NCBI GenBank assembly: GCA_910580185.1
Contig: CAJTWC010000001.1
Span: 1 to 64,000 of the forward strand
Reading direction: 5' to 3'
Source: an uncultured Bacilli bacterium
GTDB lineage: Bacteria > Bacillota_I > Bacilli_A > RF39 > UBA660
DNA length: 64,000 bases
The notes beneath the pieces are model-generated. The model made no database searches. It was not told where the DNA came from and worked only from the letters and a program-made list of their open reading frames with translations. This document shows, piece after piece, positions 34,561 through 44,288 of this stretch. Within the stretch, counting starts at the first letter, position 1. The number at the start of each line of letters is the position of its first letter. A program made the translations under genes and the position numbers.

Positions 34561-37281
34561 TTATTTAGATAGATTTCTAACTTTCGTTTCTGGATCCATA
34601 TATCTTATTCCATATAACACTGAAGAGTGATCTGCATATAAAGTTATATCATCATCTACACTCTCATCTTTAAAATCGAAAAAGTCATTTTCCTTTTTAT
34701 ATAAACTTATTGCAGCAATTGTACTATACCAAGCATCTAAATCAATATTATCTTTACCTAATTGTCCCTTTAAAGATTCATCATTAGATTTTTCTATTAC
34801 ATTTTTTATCATACTTGCGTATTTCGCAACTAATTCAATAATCCCACTTCTAGTATAATCTCCTACACTATTTGGCATAATAGATAACATTAAAATCCAT
34901 GAATCAAAGGCACATTTTGGATTCAATGTAAAATTATCTTTTTCTAATTCTTTTATTTCATCATTTAACATTTCAATTAATTCTTCACATATAGCATTAA
35001 CCGATTTATCATATTTTCTTCGTTTATTCCACTTAAGAGAATTAAATCCGTCAACTCTAATTTTAACTTGTAGTTCTGAAATTGTATTTTTTGCATTTAA
35101 TATTTTTTCTGTATTTGCAAATAATTTTTTATACCCTTTTTCTTCTATTCTTTCTTTACTTAATCTTAATATTACATTACCTTTATTATATTTACAATTA
35201 TACACGCTAGATTTTGGATTATCCCTAGTTTTTTCAATATTAAATTTAGTTGATACTTTATTATTAAATTCAACAAATGTATTTACCAATTCATCATATT
35301 TTATAGCTACAACAGAATCTACTGGATTTAATTTTACTATTTCATATATAGTTTTAATACTATCAACATACTTATTAAGGTAATCTAACATTTCCTGAAT
35401 TCCATCTTTATTAACAAATTTTTTTAAAAGTATCAAATTTTTATTTTCAATTAAATTTTTACTAGTAGCCTCTATTTTTCCTAATTGATCTTTAACGTTA
35501 TTAATTAATAAATTAAGCTTTATAGCTTCATCTTCACTAATTTCTTTTGATTCTTTTACCTTTTCTACTTCTTTTTTCAAATCATCAAGTTTATCAAAAG
35601 CAGTATAATTGATTTTATATTCTAATGCTTTAAATATTTTGTTTTCGTTTTCATTATTTGAATTTTTAGATTTATTTAATTCAGTTTTTCTTTTTATAAA
35701 CCTTTCATTCATCCCTTTATAAACAACTGGTGATATATCCCTTATTTCATGTAATAAATTAGTTATTTCTTTTTCATCATCTGTAGTAATATAATCTTTT
35801 TTTATTTTTATAGAAACTGTAGAAGAAAGTTTATATAATTTTTTTAAATCATCAATATATTCATAAGCATTACTTTTAGTTAATATATCATCAAACTGAG
35901 CTGCTAAACTTTCTATATCATCAAATTCGATTACCACATCAGTTAACATTGCTCTTTCTATTGAAGAATATTTTTCTTTAAACTTTTCCTTTAATTCTTC
36001 TAAATTCAAATTATCATTTGATTCACTACTTGCGCTACCAAATTCCACTAACTTTAATTGTTTTTTTAAATCTTTTCTTATTTCTTCATCTTCTAATGAT
36101 TCAATCTTTGATAAAATTTGTCTTGCAGTATCTACAAATTTTTGTTTAGAAATGTTTGACATATTGTTTTTTAAATCTTTAATCATGCTTTCTATTTCAA
36201 CTTTATCATCATCGTTATCTAAACTTTCTTCAGGATTAACCTGTGCATCTAATTTATGAGGAGTTTTGAATTCATTTTTAACGACCTCTAACATTTTTGA
36301 TAAAGATTGCTTAACTGACTGATATTTTACATCAATATTATCAATTTTCAATTTTATAGAAACAAATTTTGAATAGAATGCGTTAATATCACTATTTTTT
36401 AATTCATCAATATCTGTTTTTATTATTTCAATAATTAAACTATTTAACTTTGAATATTCCTCATATTTTTTTGTAATTATTTCTAATTTTGGATTAATAT
36501 CATTGCATATAGGATAATAAGCATTATCTCGCATATATTTATTAACCATTTCAAAATAATCATCGATAGTTGTTTCACTAACCATAACATTAGAATTAAT
36601 TATAGTTTCAGCATCTGATTTTAACAATTCATCTAATTTTGATTCCATATCATTAGACAGCGCTATAATATCATCATATGAATCTGGGACTATAAATTCA
36701 TCTATTTCTTCTTTTTTACTTTCTAAATCTACATTTTCAATTCGTTTTAATTTTCCAACTATTTCTTCATATGTATACTTATCAAATGAAGCTTCTATAT
36801 CATCTTTTAAAACCCTTAGGGTTTTATTTAATATATCTTTCGAAGAAAGAAGATTGGACATTTTTTTATTCAAATTAGTTATATCATCTAAATTTCCGCC
36901 AATAATAACATCTGATATATCTTTTTTTAAATCTTCTTCTTCTTTTGATATTCTAGATATTTCATTTTCAATTTTCATTATTTGATCAAGTAATTCATTT
37001 TTTAAAATTACTTTAAATTGCTCTTCTAATCCAGTAGTTTTAATAGCATTTTTTTCATCTTCTAAATTTTTTTTGTCAGATTCTATTCTAGTATTTAAAG
37101 CCTCTAAATACCAAGCTCTATTTTCTTTAGAAAGTGGCATATTATTAAACTCTTTTTCTAAACTTTCTCTTTGTTCATCTAAAAGTCTAATTTTTTCATC
37201 AATATCTTTAATTTTAATTTTTAAGGATTCTTTTTCTTCTTCTAATCTTTTTGTTTGTTCATCAATTAAAGTTTTAAACAT
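34561..37281 (-). CDS. Large coiled-coil protein of unknown function, 906 residues
   Basis: An intact gene with AAAAGGGGGAA upstream of ATG. Residues 1-130 form a strong heptad-type coiled coil (KRLEEEKESLKIKIKDIDEK), and Lys/Glu/Asp-rich helices continue to about residue 680. The last 230 residues look globular (IRVDGFNSLKWNKRRKYD, CAFDSWILMLSIMPNSVG, ADHSSVLYGIRYMDPETK). No signal peptide, membrane helix or nucleotide-binding motif is visible, so it is not an SMC-type ATPase. I do not recognise it. It sits in the translation gene block between the GNAT-kinase gene and truB. Confidence 0.6.
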   Translation of the reverse strand: MFKTLIDEQTKRLEEEKESLKIKIKDIDEKIRLLDEQRESLEKEFNNMPLSKENRAWYLEALNTRIESDKKNLEDEKNAIKTTGLEEQFKVILKNELLDQIMKIENEISRISKEEEDLKKDISDVIIGGNLDDITNLNKKMSNLLSSKDILNKTLRVLKDDIEASFDKYTYEEIVGKLKRIENVDLESKKEEIDEFIVPDSYDDIIALSNDMESKLDELLKSDAETIINSNVMVSETTIDDYFEMVNKYMRDNAYYPICNDINPKLEIITKKYEEYSKLNSLIIEIIKTDIDELKNSDINAFYSKFVSIKLKIDNIDVKYQSVKQSLSKMLEVVKNEFKTPHKLDAQVNPEESLDNDDDKVEIESMIKDLKNNMSNISKQKFVDTARQILSKIESLEDEEIRKDLKKQLKLVEFGSASSESNDNLNLEELKEKFKEKYSSIERAMLTDVVIEFDDIESLAAQFDDILTKSNAYEYIDDLKKLYKLSSTVSIKIKKDYITTDDEKEITNLLHEIRDISPVVYKGMNERFIKRKTELNKSKNSNNENENKIFKALEYKINYTAFDKLDDLKKEVEKVKESKEISEDEAIKLNLLINNVKDQLGKIEATSKNLIENKNLILLKKFVNKDGIQEMLDYLNKYVDSIKTIYEIVKLNPVDSVVAIKYDELVNTFVEFNNKVSTKFNIEKTRDNPKSSVYNCKYNKGNVILRLSKERIEEKGYKKLFANTEKILNAKNTISELQVKIRVDGFNSLKWNKRRKYDKSVNAICEELIEMLNDEIKELEKDNFTLNPKCAFDSWILMLSIMPNSVGDYTRSGIIELVAKYASMIKNVIEKSNDESLKGQLGKDNIDLDAWYSTIAAISLYKKENDFFDFKDESVDDDITLYADHSSVLYGIRYMDPETKVRNLSK

Positions 37282-37355
37282 TTAAAATTCCCCCTTTTTA
37301 ATTGAATGGCCATTATACTACCATAAAATGGTTGAAAAGTCAATATAGGCACTAA

Positions 37356-37374
37356 AAAACGGCATTAGCCGTTT
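37356..37374 (-). terminator. Terminator of the GNAT-kinase gene
   Basis: AAACGGC pairs with GCCGTTT around ATTA. It overlaps the last codons of the gene. Confidence 0.7.
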
Positions 37375-38732
37375 ATTTTAAATTTAAATACTAAATAACC
37401 AATTATCGCGATTACAAGTAATATAATTGATAAAATAATAACACTTATATTACCTTTTTTATCATCACTATCTAAACTTCCATTTTCTGTGTTATATATA
37501 TCATTTATATAATTTTCATAAGAATCTGATAAATAATAACGCTCTTTAGTTTTAAACATACCTTCAAAATAAGTTTTAAAACTTACAGGAAGCTTGTTTT
37601 TATTCTTGCTATATATTCTTTCTATATCTTGAAGTGATGCATTATCATCTATTTTTTCGCCAATTAATACTTCTAAGCATGTGATAGCAAACGCATACAT
37701 ATCAGTTTTTTCACTAACCAATTTATACACAGGATCTTGATACTTTTTAGAAACTGAAGTATTAATTACGTTTTTCTTAGTAATAAATGAATCACAATCA
37801 ATTAATCTAACATTTCCCTTATTATCAATAAATATATTATCTGGATTTAAATCACATATGTATATTTTTCTATCATGAAGTTTTTTCATAATATCTTCTA
37901 ATTTATTAATCTTTTCTAATTTTTCTTCAAAGTTATAAGAGTCGCATTTCTTTAATAATGCACTACCTTCTGGTAAATACTCCATTATATATCCTATAAA
38001 TACACCATCATAATAAACTAAATTCTTAGGTTTTACCACTTCATTTAAATCAATACTTTTTATGTATCTTAAAGTCTCTTCCCTATCTTTTACATAAGTA
38101 AATGATGTGGTTGTAAACATTTTAAGAATTTTATTACTATCGGTTAAATATATATTTCCAGAGCGCCCTGAAGCTATCTTTTTAATTAATTTTAAATCTT
38201 TATAATTAATTGAATCCTTTTCTATATCACGGAATTTATCATTTAACTTTCTTGTTGATACCGCACTTGTAACGTTTATACTAAGAATGCTACCTTGCTC
38301 GTTCATACTTATTTCATAAAATCCTACTGACCTATACATATCAAACATAGCTTTATCATTATCATTTAACTTAACGGTTACGTTTCTAGCTCCAACTTCA
38401 CCGGCAACATATATTACTGCTTCTGCTAATAAAGCTTCCATCATCTTGCCATTAAATTGTTCTAAAATAAATAAATGATCTATTTCAACTTGTGATGATG
38501 AGTTTACGTTTTTAAATTCAAATATTGCATACCCAACTAACATTTCATTTGTTTGGAGCACTATTGTTATTTTATTTTTAAAATAATCTGGTAAGACATA
38601 ATCATCTAAGTCTAAAATACAATCTTGCTTTAACGTTTCATTTGTAAACGTATTTACAATATCCGTAAAAATATCAAAATCCGTTTCCAATATTCCAAGA
38701 TTTATATTTTCCTTTTTTACTAAATTAATCAT
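37365..38732 (-). CDS. GNAT-kinase fusion with C-terminal membrane helix
   Basis: A 455-residue protein starting MINLVKKENINLG after a GGTGGTGAT site. Residues 1-150 look like a GNAT domain (LVGYAIFEFKN, EIDHLFILEQFNGKMMEALLAEAV, MYRSVGFYEI). Residues 175-420 look like a kinase: KKIASGRSGNIYL, the lysine in NKILKMFT, MEYLPEGSALL, catalytic loop YICDLNPDNIFID and LIDCDSF in place of DFG, then DMYAFAITCLEVLIGE. Family members with a DxDSF motif (YegI-like, from memory) are considered atypical kinases. A single helix (about 430-450, VIILSIILLVIAIIGYLVF) puts both domains on the cytoplasmic side. The role is unknown. Confidence 0.7.
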   Translation of the reverse strand: MINLVKKENINLGILETDFDIFTDIVNTFTNETLKQDCILDLDDYVLPDYFKNKITIVLQTNEMLVGYAIFEFKNVNSSSQVEIDHLFILEQFNGKMMEALLAEAVIYVAGEVGARNVTVKLNDNDKAMFDMYRSVGFYEISMNEQGSILSINVTSAVSTRKLNDKFRDIEKDSINYKDLKLIKKIASGRSGNIYLTDSNKILKMFTTTSFTYVKDREETLRYIKSIDLNEVVKPKNLVYYDGVFIGYIMEYLPEGSALLKKCDSYNFEEKLEKINKLEDIMKKLHDRKIYICDLNPDNIFIDNKGNVRLIDCDSFITKKNVINTSVSKKYQDPVYKLVSEKTDMYAFAITCLEVLIGEKIDDNASLQDIERIYSKNKNKLPVSFKTYFEGMFKTKERYYLSDSYENYINDIYNTENGSLDSDDKKGNISVIILSIILLVIAIIGYLVFKFKING

Positions 38733-38806
38733 ATCAATCACCACCGCCGTATACTTTACTAATACATTATACAATTTTTTACATATTATTTCTATAGAAA
38801 AAGAAA

Positions 38807-38830
38807 AAAAGATATAAAAATCTATCTTTT
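38807..38830 (-). terminator. Terminator of the rimP-nusA-rnpM-infB-rbfA operon
   Basis: AAAAGATA pairs with TATCTTTT around an 8-base loop, with TTTTTTTC on the minus strand. Confidence 0.65.
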
Positions 38831-39160
38831 CATATCTTCTATAATCTTTTCTATTCTATTCCCATACTCTACTGACTCATCAAAAATAAATCTTAAATCT
38901 GGTATTTTTCTTATCTCTAGTTTTCTTTTCGCAAGTTCAGTTTTTATGAACCCTTTAGCTCCATTTAAATCGTGCATGCATTTTTCTTTTTTGGAATCAT
39001 TAAGCACTGTACAATATACCTGCGCTAAAGATAAATCCGTATCAACTGTGCATCCTGTAATGGTTACAAATTTAATATCTTCATCATAGACTTCATTTTG
39101 TAATATATCACTTATTTCTCTTACTAATAAATTTGCTATTCTTTCTGTTTTTACACTCAT
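38822..39160 (-). CDS. rbfA: Ribosome-binding factor A
   Basis: A 112-residue KH-like 30S maturation factor, required for 16S rRNA 5' processing. Conserved features are RIANLLVREISDILQNEV, FVTITGCTVDTDLSLAQVY and IPDLRFIFDESVEYGNRIEKII. It follows infB with a 3-base gap and lies at the end of the operon, before a terminator. Confidence 0.95.
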   Translation of the reverse strand: MSVKTERIANLLVREISDILQNEVYDEDIKFVTITGCTVDTDLSLAQVYCTVLNDSKKEKCMHDLNGAKGFIKTELAKRKLEIRKIPDLRFIFDESVEYGNRIEKIIEDMKR

Positions 39161-39163
39161 TTA

Positions 39164-41305
39164 CTACCTCTTTATTTCTACTAGTTCGTATGCTTCAATA
39201 ATATCTTTTTCTTTGATATCTTGATAATTTTCTAAGGTAATACCACATTCAAAGCCAGCTTTTACCTCTTTTGCTTGATCTTTTTCTCTTTGAATAGTAT
39301 TTATCGCTCCATCATATATTACAACACCATCACGTACTACACGTGCTTTTGCATTAATCTTAATAACTCCATCAAGAACATAACATCCAGCAATATTACC
39401 AGTTTTTGAAAATTTATAAATTTTTCTTATCTCAGCTGATCCTAAAGTTTTTTCTTCATACTCAGGATCAAGCATTCCTTTCATTGCTGATTCCATTTCT
39501 TCTACTACTTTATATATGATGTTGTGAAGTCTTACGTCAACACCATATTCTTTTGCAACATCAAGTATTTTACCAGTTGGCCTTACGTTAAATCCAATGA
39601 TTATTGCACTAGACGCATTTGCAAGTACTATATCACTTTCAGTGATAGTTCCAACACCACTTCTAATAACATTTAATCTGCATCCTTCTACATCTATTTT
39701 AGATAACGTGTTTTTAACAGCTTCTTCACTACCTTTAACATCTGCTTTTAAAACGATGTTTATTTCTTTTAAACCTTCTGATATTTTACCAAATAAATCA
39801 TCTAAGCTTAATGAGCTTGCTAAGGTGTTTGATTTTAATTTAGCAGTTTCGCTTCTTTGTTCTGCAATCAAGTGCGCTTGTTTTTCTGATTCAAAGGCCA
39901 TGAATTTATCACCAGCGGTTGGAACACCTGACACGCCTGTTACTTCAACTGGTGTTGCTGGAAGAGCTTCAACTACTTCTTCACCTAAATCATTTTTAAG
40001 AGTTCTTATCTTACCAAAGAATTCACCAATAACTACTGGATCTCCTAATCTTAATGTTCCGTTTTGTACAAGTAAAGTTACCATAGAACCAACGTTCTTA
40101 TCTAATTTTGATTCTATTACCGTACCCATTGCATAACGCTTAGGATTTGCCTTTAATTCTTCCATCTCGGCAATTAAAAGTAAGTTTTCTAATAATTTAT
40201 CGATTCCTTCATGAGTTTTAGCTGAAATAGGAATGAATAATGTATCTCCACCCCACGCTTCTGGAGTAAGTCCATGTTCACTCATTTCACGCATTACTCT
40301 TTCAGGATCAGCTCCTGGTTTATCCATTTTATTTATAGCAACTATAATAGGAACTTTAGCAGCTTTTGCGTGATCAATCGCTTCAATTGTTTGAGGCATA
40401 ACACCATCATCTGCCGCTACTATGATAATTACTACGTCAGTAATAGATGCACCACGTGCTCTCATCTCAGTAAAAGCAGCATGCCCTGGTGTATCTATAA
40501 AGGTAATTTTTTTACCATTACTAACAACTTGATAAGCTCCAATATGTTGGGTTATTCCCCCAAATTCTTTATCTACTACACTACTTTCTCTAATAGCATC
40601 TAAAAGGGATGTTTTACCATGATCTACATGGCCCATAATTGTTACTACTGGTGGCCTTTCAATTAAATCTTTTGGATCATCATTAATCTCAAACATTTCA
40701 AAGTTAGAAATATCCTGAGTTTCTTCTTTTTTTAGTGTTTTATTAAACTCTAAGGCTAAAACAGAGGCATCATCATAACTTATTTTAGAATTCATGCTTG
40801 CCATAATACCTAAACCCATTAACTTCTTGATTATCTCAGTAACAGGCATAGATAAACTTTCTGCAAAATCCTTAATTGTCATTCCTTCTTTGTATAAAAC
40901 CACGCTATCATCAGTTTCACTTTCGTTAGAAACAAGTTTTTCCTTATTTTTATACATTGCTTTTTTAGCTTGTTTAATATCTTTACCTTTATTTTTCTTC
41001 TTTTTAATAGGAGCTGGCTCACTTGCCAAAACAGCGTCCTTTTTATCAATCATAGTGTCTAGTGCTTCATCATAATAATCATCTTCTTCTAATTTCTTTA
41101 TGATTTCTTCATCAACTTCTACCAAATTACCCGAAGTAGTATCATCTTCACCTTCATTTGCAAATGCGTTATCTAACTCAACAATTGCATCATCTTCTAA
41201 CATATCATCTTTATTTGATACTTTTATTCCTAAGCTATCACACATCTTTAAGACTTCTTCTACTTCTTTATTCATATCTTCTGCATATTCTAAAACACTC
41301 ATCAT
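39164..41305 (-). CDS. infB: Translation initiation factor IF-2
   Basis: A 713-residue GTPase that brings initiator tRNA to the 30S subunit. The start [12 protein letters not shown] with GGAG about 10 bases upstream is preferred over an upstream GTG. The N-terminal region is short, with an IF2N domain near residue 150 ([26 protein letters not shown]). G-domain motifs are [47 protein letters not shown] and [12 protein letters not shown]. Domains II-IV ([37 protein letters not shown]) are complete. It follows rnpM directly. Confidence 0.97.
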   Translation of the reverse strand: MMSVLEYAEDMNKEVEEVLKMCDSLGIKVSNKDDMLEDDAIVELDNAFANEGEDDTTSGNLVEVDEEIIKKLEEDDYYDEALDTMIDKKDAVLASEPAPIKKKKNKGKDIKQAKKAMYKNKEKLVSNESETDDSVVLYKEGMTIKDFAESLSMPVTEIIKKLMGLGIMASMNSKISYDDASVLALEFNKTLKKEETQDISNFEMFEINDDPKDLIERPPVVTIMGHVDHGKTSLLDAIRESSVVDKEFGGITQHIGAYQVVSNGKKITFIDTPGHAAFTEMRARGASITDVVIIIVAADDGVMPQTIEAIDHAKAAKVPIIVAINKMDKPGADPERVMREMSEHGLTPEAWGGDTLFIPISAKTHEGIDKLLENLLLIAEMEELKANPKRYAMGTVIESKLDKNVGSMVTLLVQNGTLRLGDPVVIGEFFGKIRTLKNDLGEEVVEALPATPVEVTGVSGVPTAGDKFMAFESEKQAHLIAEQRSETAKLKSNTLASSLSLDDLFGKISEGLKEINIVLKADVKGSEEAVKNTLSKIDVEGCRLNVIRSGVGTITESDIVLANASSAIIIGFNVRPTGKILDVAKEYGVDVRLHNIIYKVVEEMESAMKGMLDPEYEEKTLGSAEIRKIYKFSKTGNIAGCYVLDGVIKINAKARVVRDGVVIYDGAINTIQREKDQAKEVKAGFECGITLENYQDIKEKDIIEAYELVEIKR

Positions 41306-41320
41306 ACGTACCACACTCCT

Positions 41321-41587
41321 TTACTTTTGATTTATAATTTGTTCTAAACTATCATACACATCCTCTGGAATCTCAACTTCTAAAAAGCGCTCTAACACTT
41401 TAGTCTTTTTTGCTATATCAAGCGCTTCAATAGAATTTTTAATATATGCGCCTCTACCATTTGCCTTACCTGTTACATCAACCGTTACGTTTCCAGTATT
41501 ATCTCTAACTATCCTAATTAAATCTTTCTTAGGACACTTTTCTTTGGTAACAACACAAGTACGCATAGGAATTTTTCTTTGTTTCAT
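41321..41587 (-). CDS. rnpM: RNase P modulator RnpM (YlxR)
   Basis: An 88-residue member of the YlxR family, now known as a modulator binding RNase P RNA. The signature is KIPMRTCVVTKEKCPKKDLIRIV followed by GRGAYI. GGGAGTGAT precedes the start. It sits between nusA and infB, as in other Firmicutes, but the L7Ae-like protein gene (ylxQ) that usually follows is missing here: only 15 bases separate it from infB. Confidence 0.93.
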   Translation of the reverse strand: MKQRKIPMRTCVVTKEKCPKKDLIRIVRDNTGNVTVDVTGKANGRGAYIKNSIEALDIAKKTKVLERFLEVEIPEDVYDSLEQIINQK

Positions 41588-41602
41588 CTAAATCACTCCC
41601 AA

Positions 41603-42697
41603 TTAAGATATAGCATTCGTTAAATCTATTTTTTCTTCTTTTACTTGTTCTTCCGTCTTAACATCTATTCTAAAATGAGTCAATCTAGCTGCTAAGCGAA
41701 CGTTTTGACCTTTTTTACCAATCGCAAGTGATAAATTATCACCTTCAGCAACTGCTAAAGCTTCATTTTTCTTTTCATCTAAAATATATACTTTCACTTC
41801 TCTTGCTGGAGAAAGAGCATTTTTAATAAATGTTATAGGATCTTTATCATACTTTACAACATCTATTTTTTCTCCACCTAGCTCCTGAGAAATACGGTTA
41901 ATTCTAGAACCTTTTTCACCAACACAAGCACCAATTGCATCTACGTTTGGATCTTCTGAATAAACAGCGATTTTACTTCTTGAACCAGCATCTCTTGCAA
42001 CACTGTATAAAATAACTGTTCCATCATTCAATTCAGGAATTTCTTTTTCTAATAAACGTTTTACAAATCCATAATGGCTTCTTGATAATAGGATAAGAGG
42101 ACTTTTACCCGTATCATCTATTTTGGTTACATATACTTTAACAGATGACCCCATATTTAACTCTTCTCCTTTAATTAATTCACTTTTCGGAAGTATCCCA
42201 TGCATTCTACCTAAATCAACATAATAATTTTGAGCATCTTCTCTAGATAATGTACCAACAAGTAATTCTCCTTCTTTATCTTCATACTCATTCATTATAC
42301 TTTGTCTTTCAGCTTCTCTAACTTTTTGAACTAGTATTTGTTTAGCAGATGATGTTGCAACACGTCCAAAGTCTTTTAACACTACTTCTTCTTCTATTGT
42401 TTCACCTGGCTCTATATCAGGTACGATTTTTTTAGCATCTTCAAGAAGAATTTCAACTGCTTCTTCTCCGTCTTCATCGTCTTCACCATCAGTATATTCA
42501 AGAACAACTTTTTGATATGAAAATCCTTTGATTTCTCCAGTATCTTTATTAATTTCGATTCTTATATTTGGAAGACCAGTTTCCTTAGCATAAGCTTTTT
42601 CTAGTGCCGCGGTCATCCCATCGAATATAACATCTTCACTTATTTGTTTTTCTTCACAAATTGCTTTTAAAGCTTTAATAAATTCTTTTGCATTCAT
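41603..42697 (-). CDS. nusA: Transcription termination/antitermination factor NusA
   Basis: A 364-residue protein binding RNA polymerase and nascent RNA. An N-terminal domain (1-125) has MNAKEFIKALKAICEEKQISEDV, the S1 domain is at about 135-200 (LLVGTLSREDAQNYYVDLGRMHGILPK), and the two KH domains are at about 230-345 (VDAIGACVGEKGSRINRI, LAIGKKGQNVRLAARLT). It ends soon after KH2, as in most Firmicutes. AGAGGAGA precedes the ATG. The start is 2 bases past the rimP stop. Confidence 0.97.
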   Translation of the reverse strand: MNAKEFIKALKAICEEKQISEDVIFDGMTAALEKAYAKETGLPNIRIEINKDTGEIKGFSYQKVVLEYTDGEDDEDGEEAVEILLEDAKKIVPDIEPGETIEEEVVLKDFGRVATSSAKQILVQKVREAERQSIMNEYEDKEGELLVGTLSREDAQNYYVDLGRMHGILPKSELIKGEELNMGSSVKVYVTKIDDTGKSPLILLSRSHYGFVKRLLEKEIPELNDGTVILYSVARDAGSRSKIAVYSEDPNVDAIGACVGEKGSRINRISQELGGEKIDVVKYDKDPITFIKNALSPAREVKVYILDEKKNEALAVAEGDNLSLAIGKKGQNVRLAARLTHFRIDVKTEEQVKEEKIDLTNAIS

Positions 42698-42699
42698 TT

Positions 42700-42951
42700 T
42701 TACTTATCTCCTCTTTCTTCTGAACACACGTCTAATACGTATGAATCGTCAAATTCATCTTCAAGTGTATCAATTAATGGATTAATAACATTAGTTGCCT
42801 CTACACAAGTATCAACATCAACATATGGTTCTTTATCAATTATGACTCTTAAAAAATACATAGTACCTTCTTTAACATATTCAACATCACATAATTTAAT
42901 GTTAATTTCACTCAAAGGCTTCTCAATTAGTTCTTTTACCTTTTCCACCAT
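42700..42951 (-). CDS. rimP: Ribosome maturation factor RimP, N-terminal domain only
   Basis: An 83-residue protein matching only the first half of RimP (usually about 150 residues), a factor for 30S assembly. The N-terminal alpha/beta domain is visible: VEYVKEGTMYFLRVIIDKE, the pattern VDVDTCVEATNVINPLID, and YVLDVCSEERGDK where the normal YxLEVSSPGL would lead into the SH3-like C-terminal domain. The stop falls just there. The next gene follows at once, with no room for the missing half. Start is supported by AAAGGAGGT. It may be a naturally minimised RimP, as the frame shows no remnant. Confidence 0.85.
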   Translation of the reverse strand: MVEKVKELIEKPLSEINIKLCDVEYVKEGTMYFLRVIIDKEPYVDVDTCVEATNVINPLIDTLEDEFDDSYVLDVCSEERGDK

Positions 42952-42973
42952 ATTTAATACCTCCTTTAAATAT

Positions 42974-43001
42974 AAAGAGCAGGACCTTTGCCCTACTCTT
43001 T
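42974..43001 (-). promoter_or_regulatory. Leader hairpin of the rimP operon
   Basis: On the minus strand AAAGAGTAGG pairs with CCTGCTCTTT around GCAAAGGT, 14 bases after the predicted transcription start and just before the rimP ribosome binding site. It may be an attenuator or a site for NusA feedback, but the tail CTCTTTATATTT is only weakly T-rich. Otherwise it could terminate the upstream hypothetical gene. Confidence 0.5.
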
Positions 43002-43013
43002 GTTGCTAACTGT

Positions 43014-43041
43014 ATTATAACATAAAAAACATAGATTGCAA
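43014..43041 (-). promoter_or_regulatory. SigA-type promoter of the rimP-nusA-rnpM-infB-rbfA operon
   Basis: TTGCAA (43036-43041) and TATAAT (43014-43019) lie 16 bases apart on the minus strand, upstream of the leader hairpin. Confidence 0.7.
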
Positions 43042-43139
43042 TGCCTTTTTTATAATAGTGTAAATTTTCTTTTTTTCTGAAAAATATTACTATTATTTAT
43101 ATCTACCATTTGAAATTTATATTGCACTTTAAAAAAAAC

Positions 43140-44153
43140 TTAAACCGAATTAATTCTACTCTTTATAACATCTTCATCCTGGTCGATGTATTTTAATTCA
43201 TTATCATTTCTATCTTTTTGTTTAGGAGCTTTCACAAAAGAAAAACCATTATATATTTCTAACAATTCATCATCAACAAAATTTATGTTTTTATCAACAT
43301 ATTTTAATGCAGATTGTGCTGTTATTTCTTTTCCATTATATGTTATTTTCATCTGTCTTAAATTTCTTTCATATGGAGTACCTTGATTTTCTTTCATAAA
43401 TAATATTATTTTTTCCATATATCCATTTGCTTTAATTTTAATTTTTCTTGATTTCTCATCTTCCATTGATTCAATAGCATCAAGCCTTTCCTTAAGATCC
43501 CTAGGCACTTCAATTTCTTCTAAATTTAATCTAGACATTTTAATAGCAATCTGGGTTTCCTTACCATCAACTTTTTTATCATAGTTATTAGTACCGTCTT
43601 TTCTTCTGGGCCTTGTCTTATTATGATCTTCATAAAAATCAACATATTCCTTTATTACTCCAAGTTTAGATTTAATGATAATTTCTTTTTTTATATTATT
43701 AATATTTTGAATCATATTCTTGTGCTTTTTAGTATGATACTTAGAATTTTCCTTATTTAAAATTCTAGTATAAGCCTTGCTTATTCTTCTTTCTTCTTTG
43801 CCAGCGCACTTAGAGTCAGAAGGAAATCTACCATATTCCAAATAAAAATTATAATAATTATTAATAGCAATAGAAATACCTTCTCTTACTCTTTTTATAT
43901 GCTTTTGCTTTTTTCTTTTCGGTTTTTCTCTTTCGTTTATTTTATATACTCTTTCATATTCAGCTATTAATGTACTATCAAAATAATATTTTTTAAAATC
44001 TATCTTTCTCAAGAAATCATATAATTTCATTTCTTCTTTGTTTTTAGAATTATATTCTGGAAGGTGGCCATTATTATAAAAAAATTCAATTGATTGACGA
44101 AGATGTTCTTCTGCTTTGGTTTCGTTTATCTCATCTTTAGTTAAATTTATCAT
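43140..44153 (-). CDS. Hypothetical basic protein with helicase-associated-like repeats
   Basis: The start MINLTKDEINETKAEEHL is preferred for its GGGAG site; the frame extends four codons further up. The 337-residue product is basic and helical. Four spaced segments show an aromatic-rich helix followed by a Gly/Asn turn and Pro: SIEFFYNNGHLPEYN (about 25), YYNFYLEYGRFPSDS (about 100), YVDFYEDHNKTRPRR (about 170) and ILFMKENQGTPYER (about 250). This resembles the 'helicase-associated' three-helix repeat (W..Y...G..P) found next to some helicase domains. No helicase is adjacent. A nucleic-acid-binding role is plausible but unproven. Confidence 0.55.
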   Translation of the reverse strand: MINLTKDEINETKAEEHLRQSIEFFYNNGHLPEYNSKNKEEMKLYDFLRKIDFKKYYFDSTLIAEYERVYKINEREKPKRKKQKHIKRVREGISIAINNYYNFYLEYGRFPSDSKCAGKEERRISKAYTRILNKENSKYHTKKHKNMIQNINNIKKEIIIKSKLGVIKEYVDFYEDHNKTRPRRKDGTNNYDKKVDGKETQIAIKMSRLNLEEIEVPRDLKERLDAIESMEDEKSRKIKIKANGYMEKIILFMKENQGTPYERNLRQMKITYNGKEITAQSALKYVDKNINFVDDELLEIYNGFSFVKAPKQKDRNDNELKYIDQDEDVIKSRINSV

Positions 44154-44288
44154 AATATCTCCCATCTTTTCGTTTAAAATATTATATTTATAACTAAAGA
44201 AAAGTCAAATTTTACACATTTTTATTAAATCATTTTATAATCAACTTATTTTTGTTATAATTTAAAATAGAGGTGGATATAAATAAAT

